A stretch of DNA of 41,769 bases from Chara braunii. Lineage: Eukaryota; Streptophyta; Charophyceae; Charales; Characeae. How positions within the stretch are numbered: the first letter of the stretch is position 1; each line of letters opens with the position of its first letter. Under the pieces are notes generated by a model, which was not told where the DNA came from, ran no database searches, and saw only the letters and a list, made by a program, of their open reading frames with translations. Shown here in pieces: positions 10,393 through 20,212 of this stretch. Location: contig BFEA01000282.1 of NCBI GenBank assembly GCA_003427395.1, positions 1,851,078 through 1,892,846 of the forward strand, written 5' to 3'. Position numbers and translations under genes: made by a program.

Positions 10393-11063
10393 TGAATAAG
10401 AAAACGAAAATCTTATGGCCTAAGTCCTAGCCACGAGAGCTTCAGAAACTGATAAGAACTGAATTTTGAACCTTTACACGAAGAAGTTTTTGTATGATGT
10501 GCGAGGTATTCTGAAAATATCATCATTTTTCCTATGGCCAGTCCCTAAGGTTTAAACCACAGAGAGATTAGTGATCTGAATGATACTATAATCAGGGAGT
10601 TACCCTCCCCCTCTCTGCAAACCGAGAGGCATGAGTTGAAACGTGCTGCTTGAGAGGGAAAACGTAACAGAAGATGTCGTGTATTCACCTGCGGGCGCGG
10701 GATAGATTGCCGTCAATCATCATTAATAATCAAATCTTTGCAGTCTATCTCTCGTGATAGGGGCATTTTCGCACGAGAGAAACTGTTGCCGAAACTCCTC
10801 TGGACTTAACTTGAGTAAAGGTCGTTTTGGGGGACTTGGCATAATACATTGTACAGGCCGCATGTAGTGACAAGTTCGTGAGCGTGAGCTATGAACAACT
10901 GAGGCCATAATTTCGACATTCGGTGCTTCACGGTCAGATGGGAGACTTGACCTTCTAGTTGATAACCTTTGCTCTCACAGAGAGGTAGAGTACCACAAGG
11001 TCCACGGAGTTGGTGTTCTGTGGCCAGCGTGAGGAGGCCTAGCATAACCCAGTAAGGACTCAG

Positions 11064-11249
11064 ATGAGGCAGAGACTGCAGACAGTGACTTTGGGTTATC
11101 ATAGCATCCTATTTTCTGAAGATCTTAGAGGACCCTCGAACAAATTACCTGGCGCTGCTTACATCGGATTCCTCACGTCTCTCTGGTATCACTGGCAAAA
11201 CTCAAGAGGCACTTCCCTGATAATGTTAGTGGCATGGACAGAAAGTTAG
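11064..11249 (+). CDS. Hypothetical 61-aa ORF in copy Y
   Basis: Small plus-strand ORF with an aromatic-rich C-terminal half (GFLTSLWYHWQ). No motif and no paralogue seen here. Listed because it lies in line with ORFs C, B and A; weak evidence of coding. Confidence 0.15.
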   Translation: MRQRLQTVTLGYHSILFSEDLRGPSNKLPGAAYIGFLTSLWYHWQNSRGTSLIMLVAWTES

Positions 11250-11356
11250 TATTGTTTTCCTTTTCTGTGGTGATTCATTATGAGTCCGGACTGAACTACC
11301 AGTACTCCTAGAACGAGCTATCACTCGATCCTACAACTAAGATCGGGTATTGAAGT

Positions 11357-11690
11357 TTGATTATCACGCAAAACACCGTCCAGGCGCCCTCCTGGCTAGG
11401 CAAGCTGGTTGATCAGGCTATTTCGATTACTTGGCCTGATGAAAACTGGATCGCTAAACACCGCATGCTCAATAGGCAAAAGGCTCAAGTCAATTCTAGA
11501 TACCGCTCAGTGAGTATTTCCGAGACTGTTTATTCAAGCCTTGATGATAAATGTGATGATTTAGCGAGACGGAGAATCTCAGCGACCAACCAGAAGCCTA
11601 TCTGTCCCCAAAGTGTCGAAATCGCCAGGGTTGTCTATAATCCATCCCACCTACGATCTTGGCCTGAAGATGTGAAAACGAACAATGAGA
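11357..11690 (+). CDS. Possible partial coding region before ORF B (copy Y)
   Basis: Open frame of about 110 codons from a TTG at 11357, without an obvious ATG, running into and overlapping ORF B in another frame (formally open to 11863). The stretch WLGKLVDQAISITWPDENW and the following hydrophilic part look protein-like. The part overlapping ORF B is Arg/Gly-rich and probably a shadow. No clear equivalent is visible upstream of ORF B in copy Z. Could be an exon or the 3' end of a decayed gene. Confidence 0.2.
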
Positions 11691-11930
11691 GAAGGGGAGG
11701 TCTTAGTGGTGAAAGGCAGACTAAACGGGGAAAAGAGGGAGGGATGGAAGGAAGATGCATGCAAAGATATGGAGACATACAGATTAACACAGAGCGAATT
11801 TGCAGTCAGAACCGCGGGGGAGAAAAAGTACATCGAGTATGTAATCTATTTTTACGGACATGACAGGAGACTGCACAGTACTGGTTCGATTTTTGAGACT
11901 GTTGAACGGGCTAGGACCAAGCTCGTGTGA
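11685..11930 (+). CDS. ORF B, copy Y (81 aa, unknown conserved protein)
   Basis: Intact 81-codon ORF starting at ATG 11685. Same length as copy Z (3320-3565), gapless alignment, 38 of 81 residues identical, with the core GE.KYIEYV and the end GS..ETVE.AR retained. It is followed by about 170 bp, a 12-bp minisatellite and then ORF A. Predicted soluble. Function unknown. Its divergence from copy Z while staying open is the main reason to call it a genuine gene rather than a chance ORF. Confidence 0.6.
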   Translation: MREGEVLVVKGRLNGEKREGWKEDACKDMETYRLTQSEFAVRTAGEKKYIEYVIYFYGHDRRLHSTGSIFETVERARTKLV

Positions 11931-12101
11931 ACTAGTAGTGCTCGAACCACCTCCGGAAGACTTATCGGTAATTGAACAACCACTAATCCCAGCCTTCTTT
12001 TGCAAGCGAGTACGCTACGTGATTCCACGACTCCTTGACTCAGAGTACCAACGCTTATTCAGATAGCTTTTCAGACAATCTTAGCAGTCGGTTCTCGACC
12101 A

Positions 12102-12375
12102 GCAATCAGAACAGCAATCAGACCAGCAATCAGAACAGCGATCAGACCAGCAATCAGAACAACAATCAAACCAGCAATCAGAACAGCAATCNNNNNNNNN
12201 NNNNNNNNNNNNNNNNNNNNNNNNNNNNNNNNNNNNNNNNNNNNNNNNNNNNNNNNNNNNNNNNNNNNNNNATCAGAGCAGCAATCAAACCAGCAATCAG
12301 ACCAGCAATCAGAACAGCAATCAGACCAGCAATCAGAACAGCAATCAGACCAGCAATCAGAACAGCAACCGGAAA
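12102..12375 (+). repeat. 12-bp minisatellite with assembly gap
   Basis: Tandem 12-mers alternating AATCAGAACAGC and AATCAGACCAGC. Because 12 is divisible by 3, three frames stay open (Asn-Gln-Ser/Thr repeats on plus, Leu-Ile-Ala-Val or Cys-Ser-Asp repeats on minus). The array is interrupted by 80 Ns at 12192-12271, probably an assembly collapse, so its true length is unknown. It lies between ORFs B and A. At the equivalent place in copy Z only isolated pieces such as GCTGATTG remain (about 3145-3210). Confidence 0.9.
12192..12271. other. Assembly gap (Ns)
   Basis: A run of N inside the 12-bp minisatellite, most simply a repeat the assembler could not resolve. Confidence 0.97.
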
Positions 12376-12530
12376 CAGCAACCAGAAAACAGTTTTCAGA
12401 AACAGCATTTGGAGAACAGCATTCAGAGCAGCATCCAAAACAGTATTCAAAAGACACTCAAGCGGCGGATTTCTGCCAGTCGAGCACAGTCTCTTTTTCT
12501 CCTTTCAGAGAGTAACTAATTACCAAATAC

Positions 12531-13031
12531 ATGAGAGAGATCAACCCCATCACAGTTGGCCAGCCGGTCCTTGACAGTCTCAATCTGATCGCTGTCAGAG
12601 AGAGTTTCCCCTACAAGTATGTCAAGATTGACGGATTCAAGTGTGGAGATCTATCTATCTTCATCGTTCTCAATGAGTTCGCTGAAGGTACAGTCAAAGA
12701 CCTGCGGATTTTCCTGAAGAAGGGGAACGAGACACACCCTCACTTTGACGCAGTATGGGTTGCAGCAGCCAGGTTTGTGCAATGGAAAGTCGAGAGACTC
12801 CAGGGGAGCACAAAGCTAGTCTATAGCTTTGGTCCAAAGCTTTTCACTGACTATCCCAAACCTCCGGTCCCCTATTATCTTACTGACGGCTCTTATTGGG
12901 GTAGACTGGTGGACTTGGCCAAGAGATACATATCACCGGCAGTGATCGACTACGAGGCAGTGACCGAGCCATCCGAGTTTCCACATCTCAGACGAGGTAT
13001 CTTCTCGCAGCCATATCTTCCCACTCTATGA
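12531..13031 (+). pseudogene. ORF A, copy Y (frameshifted near its 3' end)
   Basis: 166 codons from ATG 12531. It matches copy Z ORF A from the first residue to IDYEAVTEP (about 48% over the first 82 positions, about 76% over the last 55 of this span). After about 12990 the two copies differ by a single base in length, and copy Y then runs to a TGA at 13029. Copy Z-like residues (LY.R.FV.WLTS and GSVWN) reappear in the +1 frame at about 13024-13092 and end at a TAG. So copy Y has a 1-bp indel that truncates or replaces the C-terminus, unless the indel is in copy Z. Family unknown. Confidence 0.55.
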
Positions 13032-13046
13032 GAGGAGTTTTGTGCC

Positions 13047-13184
13047 ATGGTTGACTTCCGCATCATGGGACTTGGATGGAAGTGTTTGGAACTAGCAGGA
13101 TTCAGGTGGCTCTATATTCAAAAACCACAACCTCAGAGAGTACGGAGACATGGCAAGAAGCCCAAACGACGGACAACAAAGTGA
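13047..13184 (+). CDS. Small ORF E, copy Y (45 aa)
   Basis: 45-codon ORF from ATG 13047 to TGA 13182-13184, the same length as its copy Z counterpart with 32 of 45 residues identical. It overlaps the frame that carries the ORF A C-terminus, offset by -1 just as in copy Z. In copy Y it also happens to be in the starting frame of ORF A, separated from it by the TGA at 13029. Basic C-terminus (HGKKPKRR). Function unknown. Confidence 0.5.
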   Translation: MVDFRIMGLGWKCLELAGFRWLYIQKPQPQRVRRHGKKPKRRTTK

Positions 13185-13469
13185 GAAAATGAGTGTAAAG
13201 TCCAGAGGGATGAGTGAGGGCTCTTGATTGGTGCTGGCCATGCTCTCTTCCACATGTACTTCCTGAGATTATTAGGAGTTCTCACTCTTCCTTCATCTGA
13301 CCTTGTTATTGTCATTTTGCTCAAATCGGTCAGTCTTGCTTCTTGGATTATTCTTGCTTGATGATTGCTCTTGTGGATGATTCTGTCACACTTCTCAAAA
13401 TCAGATTGGTGTGACTGATGCATGCATAGTGCCCCTCAATCTTATGATTATTAATTGCATGATTCTCTG
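13185..13469 (+). other. 3' untranslated-like segment of copy Y
   Basis: No gene; aligns with the minus strand of 2394-2110, with GAGGGATGAGTGAGG, GTGCTGGCC and CTGAGATTATTA followed by GAGTTCTCAC shared. Several TTGATGATTG-like short repeats follow in both copies. Confidence 0.55.
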
Positions 13470-13690
13470 CTGTTCCGAATCAAAATAAAAGATTCCTAAG
13501 ACCGGGGACCGGCGAAGACCGTAATCGAAGGGTCTCGCTCGAAGCTGGACGCACACAACAAGAAGGGATTTGCATTATTTGATTGATTTTATTTATTGCA
13601 ATCACATCCAAAACCCTGCGTGACAGCCTGTTGGCTGCCGGTCGCCCAAAGCGGTCCGACTGGAAAAAGTGCGACAACGTGCGAAAGCTT
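13470..13690 (+). repeat. Conserved 3' block, copy Y
   Basis: Counterpart of 1905-2110 in inverted orientation. Includes AATAAAAG at about 13484, possibly a polyadenylation signal, and ends in a short frame (GRPKRSDWKKC) that aligns with a frame in copy Z. Similarity ends near 13685, a candidate element end. Confidence 0.7.
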
Positions 13691-15240
13691 TTAAATGCAA
13701 TTGCAGAGGTGGGTCGGCCGAGGGCGTTTGCTCGCTCGCTGTAGTATAGACACGCGCAATTAAAATGCCAATTGAACCCGGACATTGTTCGTCCATTAGG
13801 GCCCTGATCTTCTAAGAAACGAAGTGTACGCCGGTCGACTAGGACGGTCTCAACCAAGTGTGAAACCCACAATATCCCAGTCTCTTTAGACACCAGTCAA
13901 AAGAAAGTTAAACGACCACATATAATTATATAAAAAAAAGAATCGACCGTGGTCAATAGGAAAATATTTTCAATCTGAAATAGTAACAGATAGAATCCAA
14001 ATGATCATTAGATACATCGAATAACACAGGATCGAAATACAATCCGACCATCTCAGGTCGAACAACACAAAGCAATCAAACAAGCACAAACAAGAAGTTG
14101 GCTATCAACAATAATATTGATGCAGCCGACAAGGTAGTCGCACTGCCTTAGTTTTGACTGGATGAGATGCGCTACCAAAGTTATTCATTCTAACCGACCG
14201 CCGACTTAAGACTAGACCCGCATATCCGTCTTCACACATTTCTAAACTTATTGGATGACAGACTGTTTTTTCAAATGATTCTTGATCAGGTGCATTGCTT
14301 GAAGTGTTGCATGTCTCTCCCTGTAGGAAGCGGTCTGGGGTACTCCTCCTCCCCGTCCGAGCACAACGCTCGGATCTCAGAAGTCGGACCGTCTCCACCG
14401 AATCGACAAAGTACCCCCCCGTAGAACGGTCCACTCTAGGTCGATAACAGGATCGGCTCCTAAAGCAACGAACCCCCGCCCCAAATGCTTCCTTGAAAAA
14501 TGAGAATGTGTTCACCGCAAGCAGGTTTTAACTGTTCCCGTTTTTTTTTTTCTTCGTAAAAGTTCAGGGTACCTTAGACGAAAAAGAGATATAGGTGATA
14601 AAACGAGTAACATTTGGACAGGTATAGGTAGGTAAGGTCGTTCGGGATATAATGGGTCAATCTTCGGGAAAAGACCAATTTGACCTTATCTGCTTTCTTT
14701 ATGCAATCGAATTTGTTTTTACAGTGCTGACATTGCATAATTAACATTTTTCAAAACAAGAAAAACATTTTGCCGTGTAGGCAGGTGAGAAGTAAAAAAG
14801 AAGAAAATCATTTTTCCTTTCCTCAAATAGGCATGATCAATCTCCTTTGCAAGCACCCATCTACCTACCCGCACATACAAAAACAACCGCAAGTCCAGAA
14901 AATCCAGCAATCCACACTCCCGTCAGATCCCACTTTTCACATGCATGACCATACAAGCTTTACTCAACCTTTTCTTTTGAACATTCAAAACAAACAGGAC
15001 CAAACAGAGTGTGGGTTCACACAGGTGCGAAAAGGAATCTGAGCCGATCAACTGACCTTGAGTGAAGTGGCGCCGAAGAAGCGCCCTGGCTCACTCAAGA
15101 AAGTCAACCAACAAGCCGTGTGTGCCGCCAAAAGCTGTAGTCTCAAGGAAAATCCTGATCAAACCACCTCTCACTCGCACGCCTCATCCGTGGTAACCCA
15201 AGCGCGAAAACGGCGAGCCGCACGCGTCCCAGAAAACAAA
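13690..15240. other. No supportable gene
   Basis: AT-rich sequence with short unrelated ORFs, a T-run at about 14541-14552 and no recognised repeat. It separates the end of copy Y from the repeat-dense region. Confidence 0.45.
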
Positions 15241-15520
15241 CACTCAATCTGGTACCACGTTAGTCCCAAATGGTCCCAAGCGGTCCCAGATGGTCCCACG
15301 CGGTTCTAGGTGGTCCCATGCTGTCAAACACTTAGTCGAATGACTACTGAGTCGAAAATCGTTTCCGCCATACTTCTAAAAAAAAACAAAACCGGTGTCG
15401 AATCTCAAAACTGCATGCGTCGAGACTGCCGCAAATGACCGCCCGCGTCCCACGTCAGTCCCAACTGAATCCAGGCAGTCCCAAGTAGTCCAGTCCCACT
15501 GCCGCAAGTGTTGGGTAGTC
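15241..15520 (+). repeat. Degenerate GGTCCCA / AGTCCCA short repeats
   Basis: Runs of GGTCCCA spaced by 3-5 bases at about 15262-15318, then AGTCCCA units at about 15455-15515. A simple degenerate tandem repeat with no coding support. Confidence 0.6.
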
Positions 15521-15689
15521 CCAACTTCAAAACATTTATCTCATGTGCCGCATAAAAAAATAAACCCGCCTGTCGCGCTCAGATTTCGTACTGTTGCATG
15601 TCGTCAATCACCACCATGTCACGCTGTTGCTGCCATACACACTAATGGTAGCAGACCAAGAAAAGCAGACGCTGCGCCACAACAAAAAC

Positions 15690-16200
15690 CTTTCAGCGCC
15701 GTAAAAAAAAAAAAAGCCGCGTCGCACGTCCGACCGTCGTGCCGCAATTCCATTGTCGTGCCGAGCCCTCGTAAAAAAAAACGACAGCGCTTCGTCGTGC
15801 CTTACCACTGTAAAAAAAAGAAAACGGCAGCGCTTCGCCGTGCCGTACCACCGTAAAAAAGACGGCAGCGCTTCGCCGTGCCGTACCTCCTCAAAAGACG
15901 GCGGCGCTTCGCCGTGCCATACCACCGTAAAAAAAATGGCAGCGCTTCGTCGTGTCGTACCACCGTAAAAAAAACGGCAGCGCTTCGCCGTGTCGTACCA
16001 CCGTAAAAAGACGGCGGTGCTTCGCTGTGTCGTACCACCATAAAAAGACGGCGGCGCTTCGCCGTGCCGTACCACCGCAAAAAGACAGCGGCGCTCCGCT
16101 GCGCCGCACCACCGTAAAAAGACGGCGGCGCTTCGCCGTGCCGTACCACCGCAAAAAGACGGCGGCGCTCCGCCGCGCTGTACTACCGTGCCGTGAAAAC
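15690..16200 (+). repeat. GC-rich 36-43 bp minisatellite with internal hairpin
   Basis: About eleven to twelve tandem units with the consensus parts CCGTAAAAA, GACGGCGGCG and CTTCGCCGTGCCGTACCA. CGCTTCG starts occur at 15788, 15831, 15869, 15905, 15943 and 15981, then about every 37 bp. Each unit has an A-run of 5-9 and a GC stem (CGGCG..CGCCG), and some units have matched changes in both arms. The first units (15700-15780) are degenerate. Long ORFs on both strands are by-products of the repeat. Confidence 0.85.
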
Positions 16201-16455
16201 GGCAGCGTCACTCTTCAAAACAAAGTGTCGCCAACATGCCGTGAAAACGTTAGCGTCACCTCTCAGAATAAACGTGTCGCGTCGACACCGCGGTATTTCG
16301 GCAGTATAACCCCACAAAAATGGGTTATGGTTGCCGAAAATATCGGTCGGCACACCTCCACCACTTGTCGTGCTCCCTGTTGCTCCTTGCCACGCTACGT
16401 TGCCGCTCCTCACCACGCTACCGCATAGTCCCCCTAGAGACCAGCCTGCCAAGGG

Positions 16456-17436
16456 GTGGAGCAGAGTGCTCCAGCCAAGGCTATGGCTGTCTCCTCCTTT
16501 GTCGAGCTCCTCCGCAGTCCTCCAGCTTCGCCGACAACACTCCTGCCTCCTCTCCAGCACTCCAGCGATGAGGCAAGTGTGCTGTCGCACACTGGCAGTT
16601 GGAGGCAAGTGTGAGGCAGCTGGGGGACAACTGCCTCTTTTGTAGTGGTTGAGGAGGGCAGCAGCAGCCTCAGCTGTCCCCAGGCAAAATTCGTCACTTG
16701 CCTGGGGTGGTTGATCTGAGCCAGATCAACGGACTGAGGCTGTCTCACCTCAACCACACACTTAGGGTGGCAGTTGTACTCAACTGCCCCCCTCTTTTTC
16801 TCCCTTTTCCCTGCACTCAGCCCTACACTGAGTGCAGGTTTAGCGGGAACATGGCTGTTTCCAGCCAAGTTCCCCTCACTGACGCTCCAGTTCACAGCTC
16901 TGGCCTGAATGACTGCATTCAGGCCAATACTGCTTGAACTTGGTGCACGGCGACCATGTTCGCGGCCGTGACTGTTCCTTTCTCTCCCCTCTCTACTTTT
17001 CCTCTTTTCTCCCCTGCCCTCCCCGGGGATGGCAGTTGTCAGATTGGGAGAGGTACGGAAAGAACTCGTGAAAATTCACGAGTTCAAATCCCGACAGGCT
17101 CAGAGCGGGGTGCAAAAAGTACCCCTACTTTGATGAATTTTAGAAAACTATTCGCTTATTAAAAAAATCTAAAAAACTTCATGCACATGGCCTAGGTGTT
17201 TTGACTACCTACAGAAAAAATTTCAAGGCCAAAAGAAGTGTTTTACGCGACCAAAAAACTATTGGCGCAAAACTGAAAAATACAGATCTTCAAAAAAGTC
17301 TGATCCCGTTTTTCGTTTTCTTTTTCTTTTCTTTTTCTTTTTTTTTTTCTTTCTTTTTTCCTTCTTCCCCCCCCTGACAACGGGGAGGCAGCTGGCAGGT
17401 CGGGAGGAGCAGGTCCTCCTCACTCCCATCCTCTCA

Positions 17437-17491
<55 letters not shown>

Positions 17492-17622
17492 GCTTTTTAA
17501 CTCCCCCTTCCTGCCTGTGCCTGCATACAGCCCACGACCTCAGCCTGATTCAGACACAGGCTGGGGTGGTTCCCTCAGCAATTGCTGAGGGAACAGTTGC
17601 TCGTTTTTCCCACGAGCAACTG
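16456..17622 (+). repeat. Cluster of perfect short hairpins with unrelated sequences
   Basis: Inverted repeats checked base by base, arm positions given: 16576-16582/16587-16593; 16678-16687/16698-16707 (10 bp); 16710-16718/16722-16730 (9 bp, 3-nt loop); 16769-16776/16781-16788; 16810-16820/16828-16838 (11 bp); 16845-16857/16862-16874 (13 bp, one mismatch); 16901-16911/16916-16926 (11 bp); 17062-17072/17075-17085 (11 bp); 17541-17547/17557-17563; 17569-17581/17582-17594 (26-bp perfect palindrome); 17594-17604/17612-17622 (11 bp). Each stem has a different sequence, so this is not one repeat unit. No gene is supported here. Confidence 0.7.
17300..17488 (+). repeat. Pyrimidine tract and (CT)n microsatellite
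   Basis: T/C-only tract at about 17300-17376 followed, after about 60 bp, by a pure CT run at 17440-17488. Confidence 0.9.
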
Positions 17623-17668
17623 CCCCCAGCCCTTCTCTTTTTTTTATATATATTTTTTATTTTTTATG

Positions 17669-18236
17669 TGTGAGGCACAAGGCCTCATCTGCCCTACAGA
17701 ACCCTGTTTCAGTGGGGGTCGGCCGTCCTAAGTGAAGGCAGGCTCGACCCAGGGGCCTTCGGGCATATGTCGGGGTACCCACGCAACTGGGGAAAATTCA
17801 GGCAGTTGAAAGCACCTCGGCCCAGGCAGTCTCATTCTGATGTATCAAAGGCTGGCCGTGGGCTGGATACGGGATGTAGGCCAAACACAGGCCGCTGGCA
17901 GTTGGGTAGGAGTAACCTCCACAGGCCTTGGGCTTGATTCGTTTGGACTGGGCCTCAGCCACCCGGGGCCTACCGGGAGCTTCTTGGGAAAGACCCAGTA
18001 CAGCCAGGCACACGCAGCAGGCAGGCCACCTCCATACAGCAAAGGGCCTGCCTCCACATTTGGCATTCGGGTGCTGGTTGCATGTTGCGAAAGTGCTGCC
18101 GTGCTAATGCTGGCCAGCGCTCACGCACTTACGGGCGAGCTGGAAGGAGCAGGTAGCCATAGCCGAGATGCACTGTTGTATGCTGGATGAGGCGCAGGGT
18201 GGTCCTTGGGTGCACGTGGCATCTGTGTGTTGGTGT
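17669..18236 (+). repeat. Truncated LTR related to the G2 LTRs
   Basis: Begins TGTGAGGCACAAGGCCTC and follows the G2 LTRs in their own direction, through GTCGGCCGTCCTAAGTGAAGG, a GGGCCTGCCTCC piece, CATTCGGG.GCTGG and GGTGCA.GTGGCATCTGTG. Identity to the G2 LTRs is clearly lower than theirs to each other. Similarity ends near 18236, losing the last third. Either a solo/truncated LTR or an older relative. The ORF inside it is conserved only because the LTR is. Confidence 0.7.
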
Positions 18237-18430
18237 TGCCCCCCCTTTTCACTTGTGGTGCCTATTTTCTCTCCGCCACGTCGAAAGTGGGGGGATCTAA
18301 AAACAACAAAAAAATAAATAAAAAAAACAACTTACCAAAAAAAAAGCCATTTGATGCCCCAAAAACGGGCATCCGTTTTACTTTCCAGGGACTGCAAGTC
18401 CTTGTCCGCTCTACGCCCGCCACTTGGTCC

Positions 18431-18545
18431 TTTTTTTTTTTTTTTTTTAGTAATAAAGTCGTCGGCATAAGCCATCGGCCACAGTTTCCTCCCGCCACGC
18501 CTTGCAGGCCCGAGTTCGATTCCCATCGGGGAATCAAAAAAATTT
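18431..18545 (-). mobile_element. Possible retroposon trace: poly-A tail plus tRNA-like B box
   Basis: An 18-nt T run at 18431-18448 (an A tail if read on minus) lies next to sequence containing CGAGTTCGATTCCC at about 18509-18522, a good match to a pol III B box on the plus strand. The B box and the A tail point in opposite directions and I see no convincing A box or cloverleaf. A tRNA-derived SINE fragment is possible but weak. Confidence 0.25.
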
Positions 18546-18662
18546 GGCCATTTCTTGATTTATGCGCGTCATCCTTGCGCAGGGGCCATGCTCAATCCGG
18601 CGGGGCTGTTTCCTTTTAGCCTAGTTAGGTTCTGAATCGCGCGGCTGCTAAGCCGCACGACA

Positions 18663-18718
18663 TCATTTTAAGTAAAATAGAAGTTAGGCTATTTTAAGTA
18701 AAATAGAAGTTAGGCTTA
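18663..18718 (+). repeat. ~26-bp tandem duplication
   Basis: TTTTAAGTAAAATAGAAGTT plus AGGCT occurs twice in direct tandem. It follows a GCGGCT..AGCCGC hairpin at 18641-18656. Confidence 0.85.
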
Positions 18719-18719
18719 G

Positions 18720-19600
18720 TATTCCAACGCCTGTACGCCCTTGCGTCCTTGCCAAACGCGGTTGGTGACCGATCGCACCACCGCTATAGCATGCCGCAGA
18801 CGTTTGGACTTGAGCAAAAATTTAAGTCTCTCAGTCTTAGGTTTGGTCTGAATGAGCTTTTTGGCAACGTCAGTCTCATCAGGTCCTTCAATCCAATGAA
18901 AGAGTTGGACAATGTCCGACGTTTAAAATCCCCGGCAAATACCCTTGCCCCGACACCGTGACTCATTCTTCCCCAACTTTTGCATGTCCTCGGACACATC
19001 ACTTCCACATGGTGACTCTTCACACTGCCCGCTCCTGGCCTTTAGTTCTAGTCCGGATAGTAGTAACTGCCTAGAGCGCCCAACCTCGCTAAAATGGGCG
19101 TGAGGAACAAACGGTCATTGATACTAGAATAGACCAGTGGCGAGTGGGCAGGAACAGAACCATGAAAGGACATTGATGACAACTCACAAATGTTTTCAGA
19201 CTATGAAGGAGATAGAAACTCAGTTGACTCCAGGCACCAACTGAGCAATCAAGTTTCACGCGTCTCTCCCTCACAAAATTTGACTCTCTACCCCCATGCG
19301 TAACACTAGTTCTTTACGTAGTTGTCTGCCTATTCCAGCCTTATTGAGACAAGAACAAGCCTTGGAAAGACGAACCAAGAGGAAATGTAGGTGACGTCAA
19401 CACGTCAGTCACACGAGTCATCTTACACGAACCCCACGCGAGGCCTTACTCAGGAAACTCACACTCGCCACTAGCACTCCCTTCACTCGAAGTCTTTTCT
19501 GTAAGAGCTCGTCTAAGGCTTCTCCGCGGGTCTCTCCTCATACATCCCTACTTCGTATTTCTCCCGCAATGAGTGACATCAACAAGGTCAGTCATGCATT
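18720..19600. other. No supportable gene
   Basis: Short ORFs only; may be the decayed downstream part of copy X, but I could not align it reliably to copy Y. Confidence 0.35.
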
Positions 19601-20212
19601 TTCTTCACAAGAAACACGAGCTCACTAGTAGAGCCCTCCTCGTGACAAAACTCACGACGAGCAACATCCCTCATGGATGGCGACGAGTGACCTGCAGCAG
19701 ACTCAAGCTTGGAATATCGGAGCATAAACGACAACGAAGGGTTTCATCCTCCCTCACAGACCTCTTCTATAATCGACAATGGCTGCTCAAACGTGATCAG
19801 TTGACATCAATGAACAGAGGACGAGCCTATCTCCTCACATCGTCTCTTCGAGCAGCACACTACAATCACTCTTCTTTCTTTTGTCCCTACCCCTCACGCT
19901 CAGTTTCACCTCTCCATGAGAATCCTGATTCGTCTCCTGATCTCGGCTGACTGTGCGTCATCGCCTTCTCTCTCTCTGAATGTTCTCCGCTCCTGACTTC
20001 TTGTAAATTGCCTTTGCCTTCTCACAATACCTCTCACACCCACTCTGATTGTGACCAAGATGGGCTTAAGGTCGTTGTCGGCACGTGAGGTTCTCCGCTC
20101 TCACAGGAGCTAGCATGACGTCCCGTTAGTCACCTACTGGCTGACCTGAGCGCGTGTGCGGAGCTTTCCGCCCAGAAGAGAGGACGTAGCGTCCGCTGAC
20201 AAAGACTTGACG

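Larger units (their letters stand above)
6270..13690 (+). mobile_element. Copy Y of an unrecognised repeated element (hairpin - promoter - C - B - A/E - 3' block)
   Basis: Plus-strand unit defined only by homology to two other copies in the window. Its left part (6270-8400) matches the minus strand of 36830-36574 plus 21670-20300 (copy X). Its right part (11650-13690) matches the minus strand of 3600-1905 (copy Z). It contains a long hairpin (6988-7025), a TATA promoter (7324), ORF C (7496), small unconfirmed ORFs (10171, 11064, 11357), ORF B, a 12-bp minisatellite with an assembly gap, ORF A, ORF E and the conserved 3' block. No LTRs, RT, transposase or terminal inverted repeats were recognised, so whether it is a transposon, an endogenous viral element or a segmental duplication is open. 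True ends may lie outside these bounds. Confidence 0.55.

Noticed and set aside
12102-12375. CRISPR-like array
   Set aside because: Contiguous 12-bp units without spacers, in a eukaryotic repeat context.
15395-16428. Long Arg/Lys-rich or Arg-His-Gly ORFs
   Set aside because: They are translations of the minisatellite in several frames and both strands; no conserved start or domain.
17050-17110. tRNA gene around GAGTTCAAATCCCGAC
   Set aside because: Only the T-loop/B-box part fits; the preceding sequence is a perfect 11-bp hairpin and no acceptor stem or anticodon arm can be formed.
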